NCBI RefSeq assembly: GCF_001424345.1 | Contig: NZ_LMPF01000025.1 | Coordinates: 62,001 to 126,000, forward strand | Direction of reading: 5' to 3' | Origin: Burkholderia sp. Leaf177 | GTDB lineage: Bacteria; Pseudomonadota; Gammaproteobacteria; Burkholderiales; Burkholderiaceae | DNA length: 64,000 nt | Shown: positions 18,337 to 28,200 of the stretch, in pieces | Position numbering within the stretch: the stretch's first letter is position 1 | Layout: every line of letters begins with the position of its first letter | Notes under the pieces: generated by a model | Databases searched by the model: none | Told to the model about the DNA's origin: nothing | What the model saw: the letters and a program-made list of their open reading frames with translations, nothing else | Program-made: the position numbers and the translations under genes

Positions 18337-20892
18337 ATGGCTGAAGACGACTTGAAGCTGACGGTTTCACCGCAGCAGTTTTCCATCGACGTAATGCTGG
18401 AAAAGTACGCGAAGGGCGACGAAACCCGTATCGACGATATTTACCGGCGGGTCGCGCGCGGCGTGGCGCTGGCGGAGCCCGAGGCGCTTCGCAAACAGGC
18501 CGAAACCGAGTTCTTCGAGAATTTCCAGCGCGGCGCGCTGGGCGCGGGCCGCATCATGAGCGCGGCCGGGACGGGCATTCAGGCAACGCTCATCAACTGC
18601 TTCGTGCAGCCGGTAGGCGACGCAATTCAGGGCGTCGATGAAAACGGCTTGCCGGGCATCTACGTGGCGCTGCTGCAGGCAGCCGAAACCATGCGGCGCG
18701 GTGGCGGCGTGGGCTACAACTTTTCCGCTATCCGTCCGAAGGGCGCGCGCGTGCATTCCACGGGTTCGGCGGCGTCGGGACCGTGCAGTTACATGGATGT
18801 ATTCGATGCATCGTGCAGGACCGTGGAAAGCGCGGGCTCGCGGCGCGGCGCGCAGATGGGCATTCTCGATTGCACGCATCCGGACCTGCTCGAGTTCATC
18901 GCGGCGAAGCACGTGAAGGGACGGTGGAACAACTTCAACGTATCGGTCGCGGTGACCGACGAGTTCATGCAGGCTGTATCGGACGATGCGTCGTGGCAGC
19001 TCGTGCATCGCGCTGAACCATCGCCCGCGTTCAAGGCTTCCGCCGACGCGCATCAGCGTGACGACGGTTTGTGGGTGTATCGCGAGGTGCAGGCGCGGGA
19101 GGTGTGGGACACGATCATGCGATCGACCTACGACGTGGCCGAACCGGGCGTGGTCTTCATGTCGCGCATGAACGACGACAACAACCTGCGCGCCGTGGAA
19201 ACGATCCGCGCAACGAATCCATGCGGCGAGCAACCCTTGCCTGCATATGGATGCTGCAACCTCGGGCCGTTGAATCTGACGCGTTTCGTGCGCGATCCGT
19301 TTGCGCAACAGCACGGCGGCACGCCGGTTTTCGATTGGGACGCGCTTGCCAAAAGCACGCGCACGCAGGTTCGTTTTCTCGACGACGTGCTCGACGTCAC
19401 GCTCTGGCCTCTGCCCGAGCAAGACAAGGAAGCGCAGGACAAGCGGCGCATTGGCGTTGGGTTCACAGGTCTCGGCGATACACTCGTGATGCTCGGCGTG
19501 CGTTATGACTCGCGGGAAGGACGCGATTTCGCCACCCGCGTGGCGCGCACGATGCGCGACGAGGCGTATCGTGCATCGGTGGGACTGGCGCGTGAACGCG
19601 GCGCCTTTCCGCTCTTCAATGCAGAAACGTACCTTGAAACAGGCACTTTCGCGTCGCGCCTGCCCGACGACCTGAAGGCCGAGATCCGTCGCGACGGCAT
19701 TCGCAACAGCCATCTGCTTTCCATTGCGCCTACCGGAACGGTGAGCCTCGCGTTCGCGGACAACGCGTCCAACGGCATCGAACCCGCGTTCTCGTGGACT
19801 TATACCCGCACGAAACGCATGGCCGACGGCAGCAGGCAATCGTTCGCTGTTGAAGATCACGCGTACCGGTTGTATCGCGAGCTTGGAGGCGATGTGAAGT
19901 CGCTGCCCGACTATTTCGTGAGCGCGCTCGACATGTCCGCGCACGATCATCTGGAGATGATGGCGGCGGTTCAGCCGTTCGTGGATACATCGATTTCAAA
20001 AACGGTAAACGTGCCCGCCGATTATCCCTTCGACGCCTTCAAGGATCTTTACTTCGATGCATGGCATCGCGGACTCAAGGGGCTTGCCACGTATCGGCCG
20101 AATGAAACGCTCGGCGCCGTGTTGTCGATTACGCCGGAAACGCCGGCTGTGATCGCTTCGGATCCGTCGGATGCAGCCGACTCGGAAGTGCAGCTCGATC
20201 CGTTGCGCATTGCCATCGATCACCGGCCGCGCGGCGAGTTGCCGGCGATTATCGAGAAGGTGGAATACCTCACGCAAGCGGGCAAGAAGTCGCTTTACGT
20301 GGCGGTGTCGTTCATGGAGATCACCGGGCGGCTTGGCGGCGAAGATGTCACCATCGAGCGGCCTATCGAGTTCTTCATTCCAACGGGTCAGCGCGACGAA
20401 TCGCAGCAGTGGATCACGGCGACCATGCGCTCGTTGTCGCTTGCGGCGCGCGGCGGCTTCGTGGCGCGCAATCTGCAGGACATGCGCAAGGTATCGTGGG
20501 ATCGCGGCCAGGTGCGGCTAGGTGACGTAGAGCGTCTCGATGGCCACAGGTCGCCGCGTTGGCATGATTCCGAAGTGGCCGCGCTCGCGTATGCGATCCA
20601 GCAGATCTTGCATCGACGTGGTTTTCTCGATGTCGAAGGCGGACAAGTGCCGTCGCGTCTGCTTGCGCAACATCGCAAGGAAAGCGCGGCCGTGACGCTC
20701 GGCGCTCAAGAACTCGCCGATGACAGCGCCGACATCACGGCCGTTGTCGAGGAAAACGCCGATGCCGCCAATCCTCATGCATTGCTGCCTATCCCCGGCC
20801 GCAAATGCCCGACGTGCGGTGCGAACGCAATGATCCGCAAGGACGGCTGCGACTTCTGTACGGCGTGCGGCGAAGTGGGCGCTTGCGGGTAA
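18337..20892 (+). CDS. nrdJ: Adenosylcobalamin-dependent (class II) ribonucleotide reductase
   Basis: This 851-aa enzyme reduces ribonucleotides to deoxyribonucleotides using adenosylcobalamin as radical generator, with no oxygen requirement. The core has the redox Cys88 in LINCFVQP, the catalytic NPCGE loop with Cys296, and NLGPLNLTRF just after it. An extended region after residue 600 resembles the accessory domain of long NrdJ proteins. A C-terminal zinc-ribbon-like tail (CPTCGAN ... CTACGEVGAC) probably carries the reductant Cys pair. It is divergent from the nitrate-respiration operon. That pairing makes sense because the oxygen-dependent class I enzyme would fail in anoxia. The required B12 can be made by the cob genes further along. 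Confidence 0.95.
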   Translation: MAEDDLKLTVSPQQFSIDVMLEKYAKGDETRIDDIYRRVARGVALAEPEALRKQAETEFFENFQRGALGAGRIMSAAGTGIQATLINCFVQPVGDAIQGVDENGLPGIYVALLQAAETMRRGGGVGYNFSAIRPKGARVHSTGSAASGPCSYMDVFDASCRTVESAGSRRGAQMGILDCTHPDLLEFIAAKHVKGRWNNFNVSVAVTDEFMQAVSDDASWQLVHRAEPSPAFKASADAHQRDDGLWVYREVQAREVWDTIMRSTYDVAEPGVVFMSRMNDDNNLRAVETIRATNPCGEQPLPAYGCCNLGPLNLTRFVRDPFAQQHGGTPVFDWDALAKSTRTQVRFLDDVLDVTLWPLPEQDKEAQDKRRIGVGFTGLGDTLVMLGVRYDSREGRDFATRVARTMRDEAYRASVGLARERGAFPLFNAETYLETGTFASRLPDDLKAEIRRDGIRNSHLLSIAPTGTVSLAFADNASNGIEPAFSWTYTRTKRMADGSRQSFAVEDHAYRLYRELGGDVKSLPDYFVSALDMSAHDHLEMMAAVQPFVDTSISKTVNVPADYPFDAFKDLYFDAWHRGLKGLATYRPNETLGAVLSITPETPAVIASDPSDAADSEVQLDPLRIAIDHRPRGELPAIIEKVEYLTQAGKKSLYVAVSFMEITGRLGGEDVTIERPIEFFIPTGQRDESQQWITATMRSLSLAARGGFVARNLQDMRKVSWDRGQVRLGDVERLDGHRSPRWHDSEVAALAYAIQQILHRRGFLDVEGGQVPSRLLAQHRKESAAVTLGAQELADDSADITAVVEENADAANPHALLPIPGRKCPTCGANAMIRKDGCDFCTACGEVGACG

Positions 20893-20908
20893 TACAGTTT
20901 GAATCGTT

Positions 20909-20941
20909 ATTGTCCGCGGACCTCGTGCGTCCGCGGTCAAT
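20909..20941. terminator. Bidirectional hairpin between convergent nrdJ and the 41-aa gene
   Basis: CCGCGGAC (20914-20921) pairs with GTCCGCGG (20929-20936) around a 7-nt loop. ATTG and CAAT extend the stem across one T-T mismatch. It sits exactly between the nrdJ stop and the stop of the convergent small gene. There is no long T-run, so termination is likely but weakly supported. Confidence 0.5.
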
Positions 20942-21067
20942 TCAATTCTCTAGCTCTACAGCAGCTTCTTCGTGCATGACCGGCCTGAAGGGCGTCCATA
21001 GCGGCGGTGCTTCGGGCAACCAGTCATCGAGTGCGGAGAAGTCTTCCAGCGGTGCGAGATCGTCCAT
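20942..21067 (-). CDS. Unrecognised 41-aa acidic, proline/tryptophan-containing protein
   Basis: This short frame starts at an ATG at 21067 with AGGAG about nine bases upstream and ends at a TGA at 20942. It begins MDDLAPLEDFSALDDWLPEA and continues with a PPLWTPFRP stretch and an EEAAVELEN tail. It has a strong negative charge, two Trp and no signal peptide or membrane segment. It lies 37 nt downstream of the DUF4148 gene on the same strand and ends right at the hairpin shared with nrdJ. Good ribosome-binding site, strand continuity and terminator placement argue for a real gene. I do not recognise the family. Confidence 0.55.
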   Translation of the reverse strand: MDDLAPLEDFSALDDWLPEAPPLWTPFRPVMHEEAAVELEN

Positions 21068-21104
21068 GATCGGCTCCTGATTATTCAGCGTGAATTCAAC
21101 GCAA

Positions 21105-21458
21105 TTACCGGATTTGCGGCTTGCCGCTTTGCGTGACCGAGCCGTTTGCGAACTCGACTATGGAACGATTGCGTTCTTCTGCAATCGCCGCATCGCGGGC
21201 ACGTTGTTCATGTTGAGCCGCGATCGCAACGCCTGCCATGCTGCGATCCGGATACGTATTGCGGTTCAGTGCCGGCAACGTTCCGTTCGCATACGAAGCC
21301 GCGAGTTCGGCGCGAACCTGCTCGCGTGTCATCGTGCTTTGCGCGGTGGTCGAGGTTTGATATGTTCCAGCGCGGCCAATGCCGCCATCGGCAAAAGCGG
21401 TCGTTGAAACAAGTGCGGATACAGCGGAAAGCGAGAGCGCTGCGATTGCGGTTTTCAC
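21105..21458 (-). CDS. DUF4148 domain-containing exported protein
   Basis: This is a 117-aa small secreted protein with a clear signal peptide (about residues 1-23, cleaved after TAFA). A short linker and the DUF4148 motif TREQVRAELAASYANGTLPALN follow as two adjacent stretches. DUF4148 proteins are abundant in Burkholderiaceae and their function is unknown. They are presumably periplasmic. The 41-aa gene follows on the same strand. The gene supports the taxonomic placement of the window more than any specific role. Confidence 0.9.
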   Translation of the reverse strand: MKTAIAALSLSAVSALVSTTAFADGGIGRAGTYQTSTTAQSTMTREQVRAELAASYANGTLPALNRNTYPDRSMAGVAIAAQHEQRARDAAIAEERNRSIVEFANGSVTQSGKPQIR

Positions 21459-21806
21459 GGTGTTGCTCCTGTCGGTTCAAGCGAACGCACGATTCAATCG
21501 ATGCCATTCGAATAGATGCACGGAGCAGCGAACGGCAAATGTGAGTGCCGCGCTGCGACAGGACGAAATGTAGTCAACCGCGACTGCCGGATAAATGATG
21601 CTTAGGCGAATTGATTAATCACAAGATCCGAACAATCGCAAAGCGCCTTATTCCAAGGGGTTTTGGAAGAATGCTATTGAAGCGATAGCGGCTTTAAGCC
21701 CTTACATTGGAAGTGGTTGAAGAAGGGAATTGGAATGCGAATGACATTAAGCGGCGAAGGGTTTAATTGCTTTAAATGCAAGCGGCTAAACCCTTCAGCA
21801 CGATAT
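21459..21806. other. Intergenic region, comparatively AT-rich
   Basis: This 348-nt stretch lies between the DUF4148 start and the end of the LysR gene. It is lower in GC than its surroundings and has no credible gene. A perfect 10-bp inverted repeat, GAAGGGTTTA at 21757-21766 and TAAACCCTTC at 21788-21797, could end the LysR transcript. It has a 21-nt loop and no T-run, so its role is uncertain. Confidence 0.45.
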
Positions 21807-22817
21807 TTAAACAACCACTTCAGCGGTTCCTGCAACATCCGGCGTTCCGTGCTTCACGACAACCGAACGCGCCGTCGCGGTCGGCAAGCAGCGTTCTTCT
21901 GCGTCTTCCTGACCGGACAGTAATGGGCAACGCTCGAACAGTTCGGCGGCCCAGTCGACGAATACGCGCACCTTCGGCGACAAGTGCCGGTTATGCGGAT
22001 ACACAACCGAAATAGGCATGGGCAACGGCTTCCATTGCGGCAGCACTTCGACCAGTTCGCCGGAACGCAAATGCGGGAGCGCCATGAAGCGCGGGACCTG
22101 AACGAGCCCTACGCCCTTTACGCCGCAAGCCAGGTAAGCCTCGGCGTCGTTCACGGCGATGGCGCCGCGCATCTTCACATCGACCGATTTCCCATCGATG
22201 ACAAAATCCATATCCATCACGCGGCCAGTCCGGCTCGAAAAATAATTCACCGCCGTATGCTGCTGCAATTCCTCGATGGTATGGGGCACGCCATGCAGTT
22301 CCAGGTAATCCGGACTAGCCGCGGTCAGCCCTTGAAAAACGCCAATCCGTCTTGCAACGAGACTAGAATCCTGCAAAGTCCCCACGCGAATCACGCAGTC
22401 CACGCCTTCCTGAATCAGGTCGACCGGTTTGTCGCCGAATCCGATCATCAACTCGATGTCCGGATAACGCGTATGGAATTCACACAATTGGGGCATGACG
22501 ATCATTCGTCCGATCGACCCAGGCATATCGATCCGCAATTTGCCGCGCGGACCTTTACCCGTATTTGCGAATGAACTCTCGGTTTCTTCTATGTCCGCGA
22601 GAATCCGCACGCAGCGCTCGTAGTACGCGGCACCGTCAGGCGTGAGGTTCAAGCGTCGTGTCGTACGCTGCAGAAGACGCACGTTGAGAAACGCTTCAAG
22701 GTTCTGAATAATCGTTGTCACCGAGGCGCGAGGCATATCCAGCGTGTCTGCCGCGCGCGAAAAACTATTGGTATCGACGACTCTTGTAAATACCTGCATA
22801 GCTTGTAGCCGGTCCAT
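21807..22817 (-). CDS. ceoR: LysR-type regulator of the efflux operon (CeoR/BpeT-like)
   Basis: This 336-aa LysR regulator starts at the ATG at 22817 (MDRLQAMQVFTRVVDTNSFS). The N-terminal winged helix-turn-helix spans residues 1-60, with ASVTTIIQNLEAFLNVRLLQ as recognition region. The effector-binding domain follows at residues 90-300. It is divergently placed from llpE-ceoA-ceoB-opcM, the order known for CeoR in Burkholderia cenocepacia and BpeT in B. pseudomallei. There such regulators control a chloramphenicol/trimethoprim and salicylate-responsive pump. The effector here is inferred. A palindrome at 22892-22907 is a candidate operator. Confidence 0.85.
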   Translation of the reverse strand: MDRLQAMQVFTRVVDTNSFSRAADTLDMPRASVTTIIQNLEAFLNVRLLQRTTRRLNLTPDGAAYYERCVRILADIEETESSFANTGKGPRGKLRIDMPGSIGRMIVMPQLCEFHTRYPDIELMIGFGDKPVDLIQEGVDCVIRVGTLQDSSLVARRIGVFQGLTAASPDYLELHGVPHTIEELQQHTAVNYFSSRTGRVMDMDFVIDGKSVDVKMRGAIAVNDAEAYLACGVKGVGLVQVPRFMALPHLRSGELVEVLPQWKPLPMPISVVYPHNRHLSPKVRVFVDWAAELFERCPLLSGQEDAEERCLPTATARSVVVKHGTPDVAGTAEVVV

Positions 22818-22891
22818 TTTTCTCTCACCGTCAAATCTTCGCAGCGAATGGAATAAAGGCGCTGCGAGGATGTTGTAGGAATGGGCAGTGT

Positions 22892-22907
22892 CAATCGATC
22901 GTGATTG
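22892..22907. promoter_or_regulatory. Candidate LysR-type operator in the ceoR-llpE divergent region
   Basis: CAATC (22892-22896), six bases, then GATTG (22903-22907) form an inverted repeat of the T-N11-A kind that LysR proteins favour. It lies 75 nt upstream of ceoR and 117 nt before llpE. It is the best palindrome I see in this 207-nt spacer. Confidence 0.35.
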
Positions 22908-23024
22908 TTCAGCGCGACCGAATTGTGTTGCCGGATTATAGGCATTTATTTCGAAAGACACAGACCTCAGAATTCGTTCCATCGCAACTAAGGTGGGACA
23001 AGCGCGGACGCGCTGTAAATAACC

Positions 23025-23906
23025 ATGGCATCGACGCTGGATCTGGGCCTCTGCATAGAGGATGTTCGAATCGCGGGACATGCGCAACCCATAACCTTGC
23101 GCAGTTATCGCCCCGCATCGGACGGCACCGTTCTGCCGGTCGTGCTTTATTTTCATGGCGGCGGTTTTGTTCGCGGCACGCTGGACGACGCGAATATTGC
23201 CGCCACGACGATTGCCCGCGACACACCCGCATGGGTCGTCTCGGTCGGTTATTCGCTCGCGCCGGAGTTTCCTTTTCCGGCGGCGCCCGAAGATGCATAT
23301 CGGGCGGCGCAGTGGGTGGTAGCGAACGCTCGTGCGCAAGGTGCCGATGCAAATCGCATCGGCGTGGCGGGACACGATGCAGGCGGCAACCTCGCTACGT
23401 GTCTTGCGGCGATTGCGCGGGATCGCGGTGACATTGCGATTCACGCGCAGGCCTTGCTCGCGCCGTTGCTCGATCCGAGCATGACGCGCATGGCCGACGA
23501 GGCCAAGGTGCTCTCGCCGGACATTTGCGCGTCCGAGTGCGCGCAGTGTTACCGGGCGTATTTGCCCAATGCCTCGCAACGGCTTCATCCGTATGCGGCG
23601 CCGCTGGAATCGCGGCGCCTTGCAGGGCTGCCGCCGGCGCTGATTGCAAGCGCCCAGCACGACTTGCTGCATATAGAAGCCGAGAAATACGCGGGTGAAT
23701 TGATCGCAGCAGGCGTGCCGACTGAAGTGACGCGGCACGTCGATGCATCGCATTACGGGTTGGTCGCGGATCCGTCCGCGCTCGCCGATGTAGTGGCGTT
23801 TTTCAAAAAGCGGCTTAGAGACAGGGCCGATCGTGCAACGCGTACGAGCGCCAGGCCGAAGGCTCACGCGGCACCCCAAAAATTTAAAACAATCTCAACG
23901 ACTTAA
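23025..23906 (+). CDS. llpE: LlpE-like alpha/beta hydrolase with altered nucleophile motif
   Basis: This 293-aa protein belongs to the hormone-sensitive-lipase group of alpha/beta hydrolases. The oxyanion motif HGGG is at residues 44-47, and late Asp and His (HDLLHIEAE, DASHYG) are in place. The nucleophile elbow, normally GDSAG, reads GHDAG at residues 116-120, so Asp118 stands where the catalytic Ser should be. The gene opens the ceo/bpeEF-type efflux operon, where its counterpart is known as LlpE. The start at 23025 is the best ATG. With the Ser missing, ordinary esterase activity is doubtful; a haloalkane-dehalogenase-like Asp nucleophile or a non-enzymatic role is possible. Confidence 0.85.
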   Translation: MASTLDLGLCIEDVRIAGHAQPITLRSYRPASDGTVLPVVLYFHGGGFVRGTLDDANIAATTIARDTPAWVVSVGYSLAPEFPFPAAPEDAYRAAQWVVANARAQGADANRIGVAGHDAGGNLATCLAAIARDRGDIAIHAQALLAPLLDPSMTRMADEAKVLSPDICASECAQCYRAYLPNASQRLHPYAAPLESRRLAGLPPALIASAQHDLLHIEAEKYAGELIAAGVPTEVTRHVDASHYGLVADPSALADVVAFFKKRLRDRADRATRTSARPKAHAAPQKFKTISTT

Positions 23907-23918
23907 TTGGAGCATCGC

Positions 23919-25103
23919 ATGTCCATCACTCGCAAACGAATTACCGTCGCGCTAGGGGCGACGCTCGTCGTGGCAGGCATCGGCACATACACCGCCATGC
24001 ATGGTTTCGGCCTGCCCGTGAACAACGCCGAGGCCGCTGTTCAGGCCGCGCCGCCGGCAACCGAAGTCGATGTCGCCACGGTGGTCTCGAAGACCATCAC
24101 CGACTACCAGAACTATTCGGGCCGCCTCGAAGCCGTCGATAAAGTCGATATCCGGCCGCTCGTGCCCGGAACGATCGTCGCCGTGCATTTCACCGATGGC
24201 GCGCTGGTCAAGAAGGGCGATCCGCTCTTCACCATCGATCCGCGTCCGTACGTGGCGGCAGTCGATCAGGCCGCGGCGCAGCTTGCGGCCGCTCAGGCGC
24301 GCAACGGATATACGTCGACGGATGCAGCGCGCGCCGAGCGTTTGCTTACGGACAACGCGATCGCCAAACGCGATTACGACGAGAAGCAGAACGCCGCGCA
24401 CGAGGCGGCCGCCAATCTGAAGGCGGCGCAAGCGGCCCTCGAAACCGCGAAGATCAACCTGACCTACACGCATATCGTGGCGCCGGTTTCCGGCCGCGTG
24501 TCGCGTGCGGAAATGACGGTGGGCAATATTGTTTCCACGGGTTCGAGCGCACCGTTGCTGACCACGCTGGTTTCGGTATCGCCCATTTACGCATCGTTCG
24601 ACGTCGATGAACAAACGTACTTGCGTTACCTGAGCCGCGACTCGCGCTCGAGCGTGCCGGTTTCGCTGGGTCTTGCAAATGAAGATGGTTTCTCGCGCGA
24701 GGGCAAGGTTGCATCGGTGGATAACCAGCTGGATACCGGCTCGGGCACCATTCGCGTGCGGGCTCGCTTCGACAACAACGACGGTTCGCTGTTGCCGGGC
24801 CTGTATGCGCGCATCAAGGTCGGCGGCGGCACGCCGCATCCGGCGGTGCTGATCGAAGATGCGGCGATTGGTACGGACCAGGACAAGAAATTCGTCATGA
24901 TCGTCGATAAAGACAGCCGCGTTCAATACCGTGAAGTCACGCTCGGCACCCAGAGCGATGGTTTGCGCGTGATCGTGAAGGGCTTGCAGCCGGGCGAACG
25001 GATCGTGGTGAACGGTCTGCAGCGCGTGCGTCCGAACGATGTCGTCAAACCCAATTCGGTAGCAATGGCGAGTGCGTCGCCAGCAACAAAAGAAGCTTCA
25101 TAA
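23919..25103 (+). CDS. ceoA: RND efflux periplasmic adaptor CeoA/BpeE-like
   Basis: This is a 394-aa membrane-fusion protein of the HlyD/AcrA family that bridges the RND pump and the outer-membrane channel. An N-terminal signal anchor (residues 8-27) is followed by the lipoyl/barrel-sandwich halves (YSGRLEAVDKVDIRPLVPG; NLTYTHIVAPVSGRVSRAEM as separate segments), a coiled-coil hairpin at residues 105-170 and a beta-barrel. No lipobox is seen. The ATG at 23919 is preferred over an in-frame TTG at 23907 because GGAG lies seven bases ahead. It follows llpE by 12 nt. Confidence 0.92.
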   Translation: MSITRKRITVALGATLVVAGIGTYTAMHGFGLPVNNAEAAVQAAPPATEVDVATVVSKTITDYQNYSGRLEAVDKVDIRPLVPGTIVAVHFTDGALVKKGDPLFTIDPRPYVAAVDQAAAQLAAAQARNGYTSTDAARAERLLTDNAIAKRDYDEKQNAAHEAAANLKAAQAALETAKINLTYTHIVAPVSGRVSRAEMTVGNIVSTGSSAPLLTTLVSVSPIYASFDVDEQTYLRYLSRDSRSSVPVSLGLANEDGFSREGKVASVDNQLDTGSGTIRVRARFDNNDGSLLPGLYARIKVGGGTPHPAVLIEDAAIGTDQDKKFVMIVDKDSRVQYREVTLGTQSDGLRVIVKGLQPGERIVVNGLQRVRPNDVVKPNSVAMASASPATKEAS

Positions 25104-25221
25104 GACGCGCTTTATAGCCGCTTAACGGTGGCTCCTGGCGTGCGTCGACAGCGGCGGATCTTTCACGAGACCCGCTGCGGGAAACGTGCGCGCAGCCTCT
25201 CATGCTTATAAAGAAACCGTC

Positions 25222-28200
25222 ATGAACATTTCCAAGTTTTTCATCGACCGCCCGATCTTTGCGGGCGTGCTCTCGGTGCTTATTTTGCTGGCGGGTGTCA
25301 TCGCCATGTTCAAGCTGCCGATCTCCGAATATCCGGAAGTCGTGCCGCCGTCCGTGGTCGTCCACGCGCAATATCCGGGCGCGAACCCGAAGGTGATCGC
25401 CGAGACTGTGGCCTCGCCATTGGAAGAGCAGATCAACGGCGTGGAAGACATGCTGTACATGCAGTCGCAAGCAAACAGCGACGGCAACCTGAACATCACG
25501 GTGACGTTCAAGCTCGGCACGGACCCGGACAAGGCACAGCAACTGGTGCAGAACCGCGTGTCGCAAGCATTGCCGCGTTTGCCGGAAGACGTGACGCGGC
25601 TTGGCGTGACGACGATCAAGTCGTCGCCGACGCTCACCATGGTGGTTCACCTGAACTCGCCGAATAACCGCTACGACATGACGTATCTGCGCAACTATGC
25701 GCTGATCAACGTGAAGGACCGGCTCGAGCGTATTCAAGGCGTGGGGCAGGTCCAGCTCTGGGGTTCGGGCGATTATTCGATGCGCATCTGGCTCGATCCG
25801 CAAAAAGTCGCGCAACGTGGCATGACCGCGACCGACGTGGTGAACGCAATTCGCGAGCAGAACGTGCAGGTGGCGGCCGGTGTGATCGGCTCGTCGCCGA
25901 CGTTGCCGAACGTGCCGTTGCAACTCAACGTGAACGCGCAAGGGCGCTTGCAGACCGAACAGGAATTCCGCGACATCGTGCTGAAGACTTCGCCCGATGG
26001 TGCCGTCACGCACTTGCATGACGTCGCGCGCGTGGAACTGGCGGCATCGGAATATGGCTTGCGTTCGTTGCTCGATAACAAGACTGCCGTTGCAATGGCG
26101 ATCAACCAGCAGCCGGGCGCCAACTCGCTGCAGATTTCCGACACGGTGCGCAAGACCATGAAGGAATTGCAGGCGGATATGCCCGCAGGCGTTGAATACC
26201 AGATCGTGTACGACCCGACGCAGTTCGTCCGCTCCAGTATTGACGCCGTGATTCACACGCTTGCCGAAGCAATTGCGCTGGTCGTGCTGGTGGTGATCGT
26301 GTTCTTGCAGACGTGGCGCGCGTCGATTATTCCGTTGCTGGCCGTGCCGGTTTCGATCATTGGTACGTTCTCGTTGCTGCTTGCGTTCGGATTCTCGATC
26401 AACGCGTTGTCGCTCTTCGGGATGGTGCTCGCCATCGGGATCGTGGTGGACGATGCAATCGTGGTCGTGGAAAACGTCGAGCGAAATATCGAAGCTGGTT
26501 TATCGGCGCGGGAGGCGACCTATCAGGCGATGCGAGAGGTGAGTGGGCCAATCATCGCGATTGCGCTGACGCTGACGGCTGTGTTCGTGCCGCTCGCGTT
26601 CATGTCGGGCCTGACGGGTCAGTTCTACAAGCAGTTCGCCATGACCATCGCCATCTCGACGGTGATCTCCGCGTTCAACTCGCTGACCTTGTCGCCGGCT
26701 CTCGCGGCATTGCTGCTGAAGGGCCACGATGAACCGAAGGACTGGCTCACGCGCGGCATGGATCGTGTGTTCGGCGGTTTTTTCCGCCAGTTCAACAAGG
26801 TCTTCAAGCGTGGTTCGGAAAAGTACGGCAAGGGCGTGACGGGCGTCATCAACCGCAAGGCCGTGATGATGGGCATCTACGTGGTGCTGCTGGCTGGCGC
26901 CGTGCTGATGGGCAAGGTCGTGCCGGGCGGCTTCGTTCCCGCGCAGGACAAGGAATACCTGATCAGCTTCGCGCAACTGCCTAATGGTGCATCGCTGGAT
27001 CGTACGGAAGCGGTGATTCGCCAGATGACCGATATCGCGCGCAAGACGCCGGGCGTGCAAAGTGCGGTGGAATTTCCGGGTTTGTCGGTGAACGGCTTTA
27101 CCAACTCGTCGAGCGCGGGCATTGTGTTCGTGACGCTCAAGCCATTCGATGAACGCAAGGGCAAAGCGTTGTCAGCAGGTGCAATCGCGGGTTCGCTGAA
27201 CCAGCAATACGCGGCGATCAAGGGCTCGTTCATTGCCGTGTTCCCGCCGCCGCCGGTGCTTGGCCTCGGTACGCTGGGTGGTTTCAAGTTGCAACTGGAA
27301 GATCGCGGCGCGCTGGGTTATGCCGCGCTGAACGACGCAACGCAGGCGTTTATCAAGCGTGCATCACAGTCGCCTGAACTCGGGCCGACGTTCTCCAGCT
27401 ACCAGATCAACGTGCCGCAACTGAACGTGGATCTGGACCGTGTGAAGGCGAAGCAACTGGGTGTGTCCGTCACAGATGTTTTCAGCACGATGCAGGTGTA
27501 TCTCGGCTCGTTGTACGTGAACGACTTCAACCGCTTCGGCCGTGTGTATCAGGTCCGGGTGCAGGCGGATGCGCCGTTCCGTGCCAACTCGGACGACATC
27601 GGTTTGCTGAAGACGCGTAACGCGAATGGCGAAATGGTGCCGCTGTCGTCGCTTGTCAAGGTGACGCCTACGTATGGTCCGGAAATGGTCGTGCGCTACA
27701 ACGGCTATACGTCAGCCGATATCAACGGTGGTCCGGCTCCGGGTTATTCGTCGGGTCAGGCGCAAGCTGCCGTTGAACGCATTGCAGCGGAAACGCTGCC
27801 GCGCGGCATCAAGTTCGAATGGACCGACTTGACGTATCAGCAGATCCTCGCAGGCAATGCGGCGTTGTGGGTGTTCCCGATCAGCGTGCTGCTCGTGTTC
27901 CTGGTGCTGGCTGCGTTGTATGAAAGCCTGACGCTGCCGCTCGCCGTGATCCTGATCGTGCCCATGAGCATTTTGTCGGCGCTGATTGGCGTATGGCTGA
28001 CCAATGGCGACAACAACATCTTCACGCAGATCGGCTTGATGGTGCTGGTGGGCTTGTCGGCGAAGAACGCCATTCTGATCGTGGAGTTCGCACGCGAGCT
28101 GGAAATGCAGGGGCGTTCCATTGTGGAAGCAGCCATCGAAGCCAGCCGCCTGCGTCTGCGCCCGATTCTGATGACGTCGATTGCCTTCATCATGGGCGTG

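Noticed and set aside
18367..19950. Open frame of 527 codons antisense to nrdJ
   Set aside because: It is a shadow of a clearly conserved enzyme gene, with biased composition and no motif.
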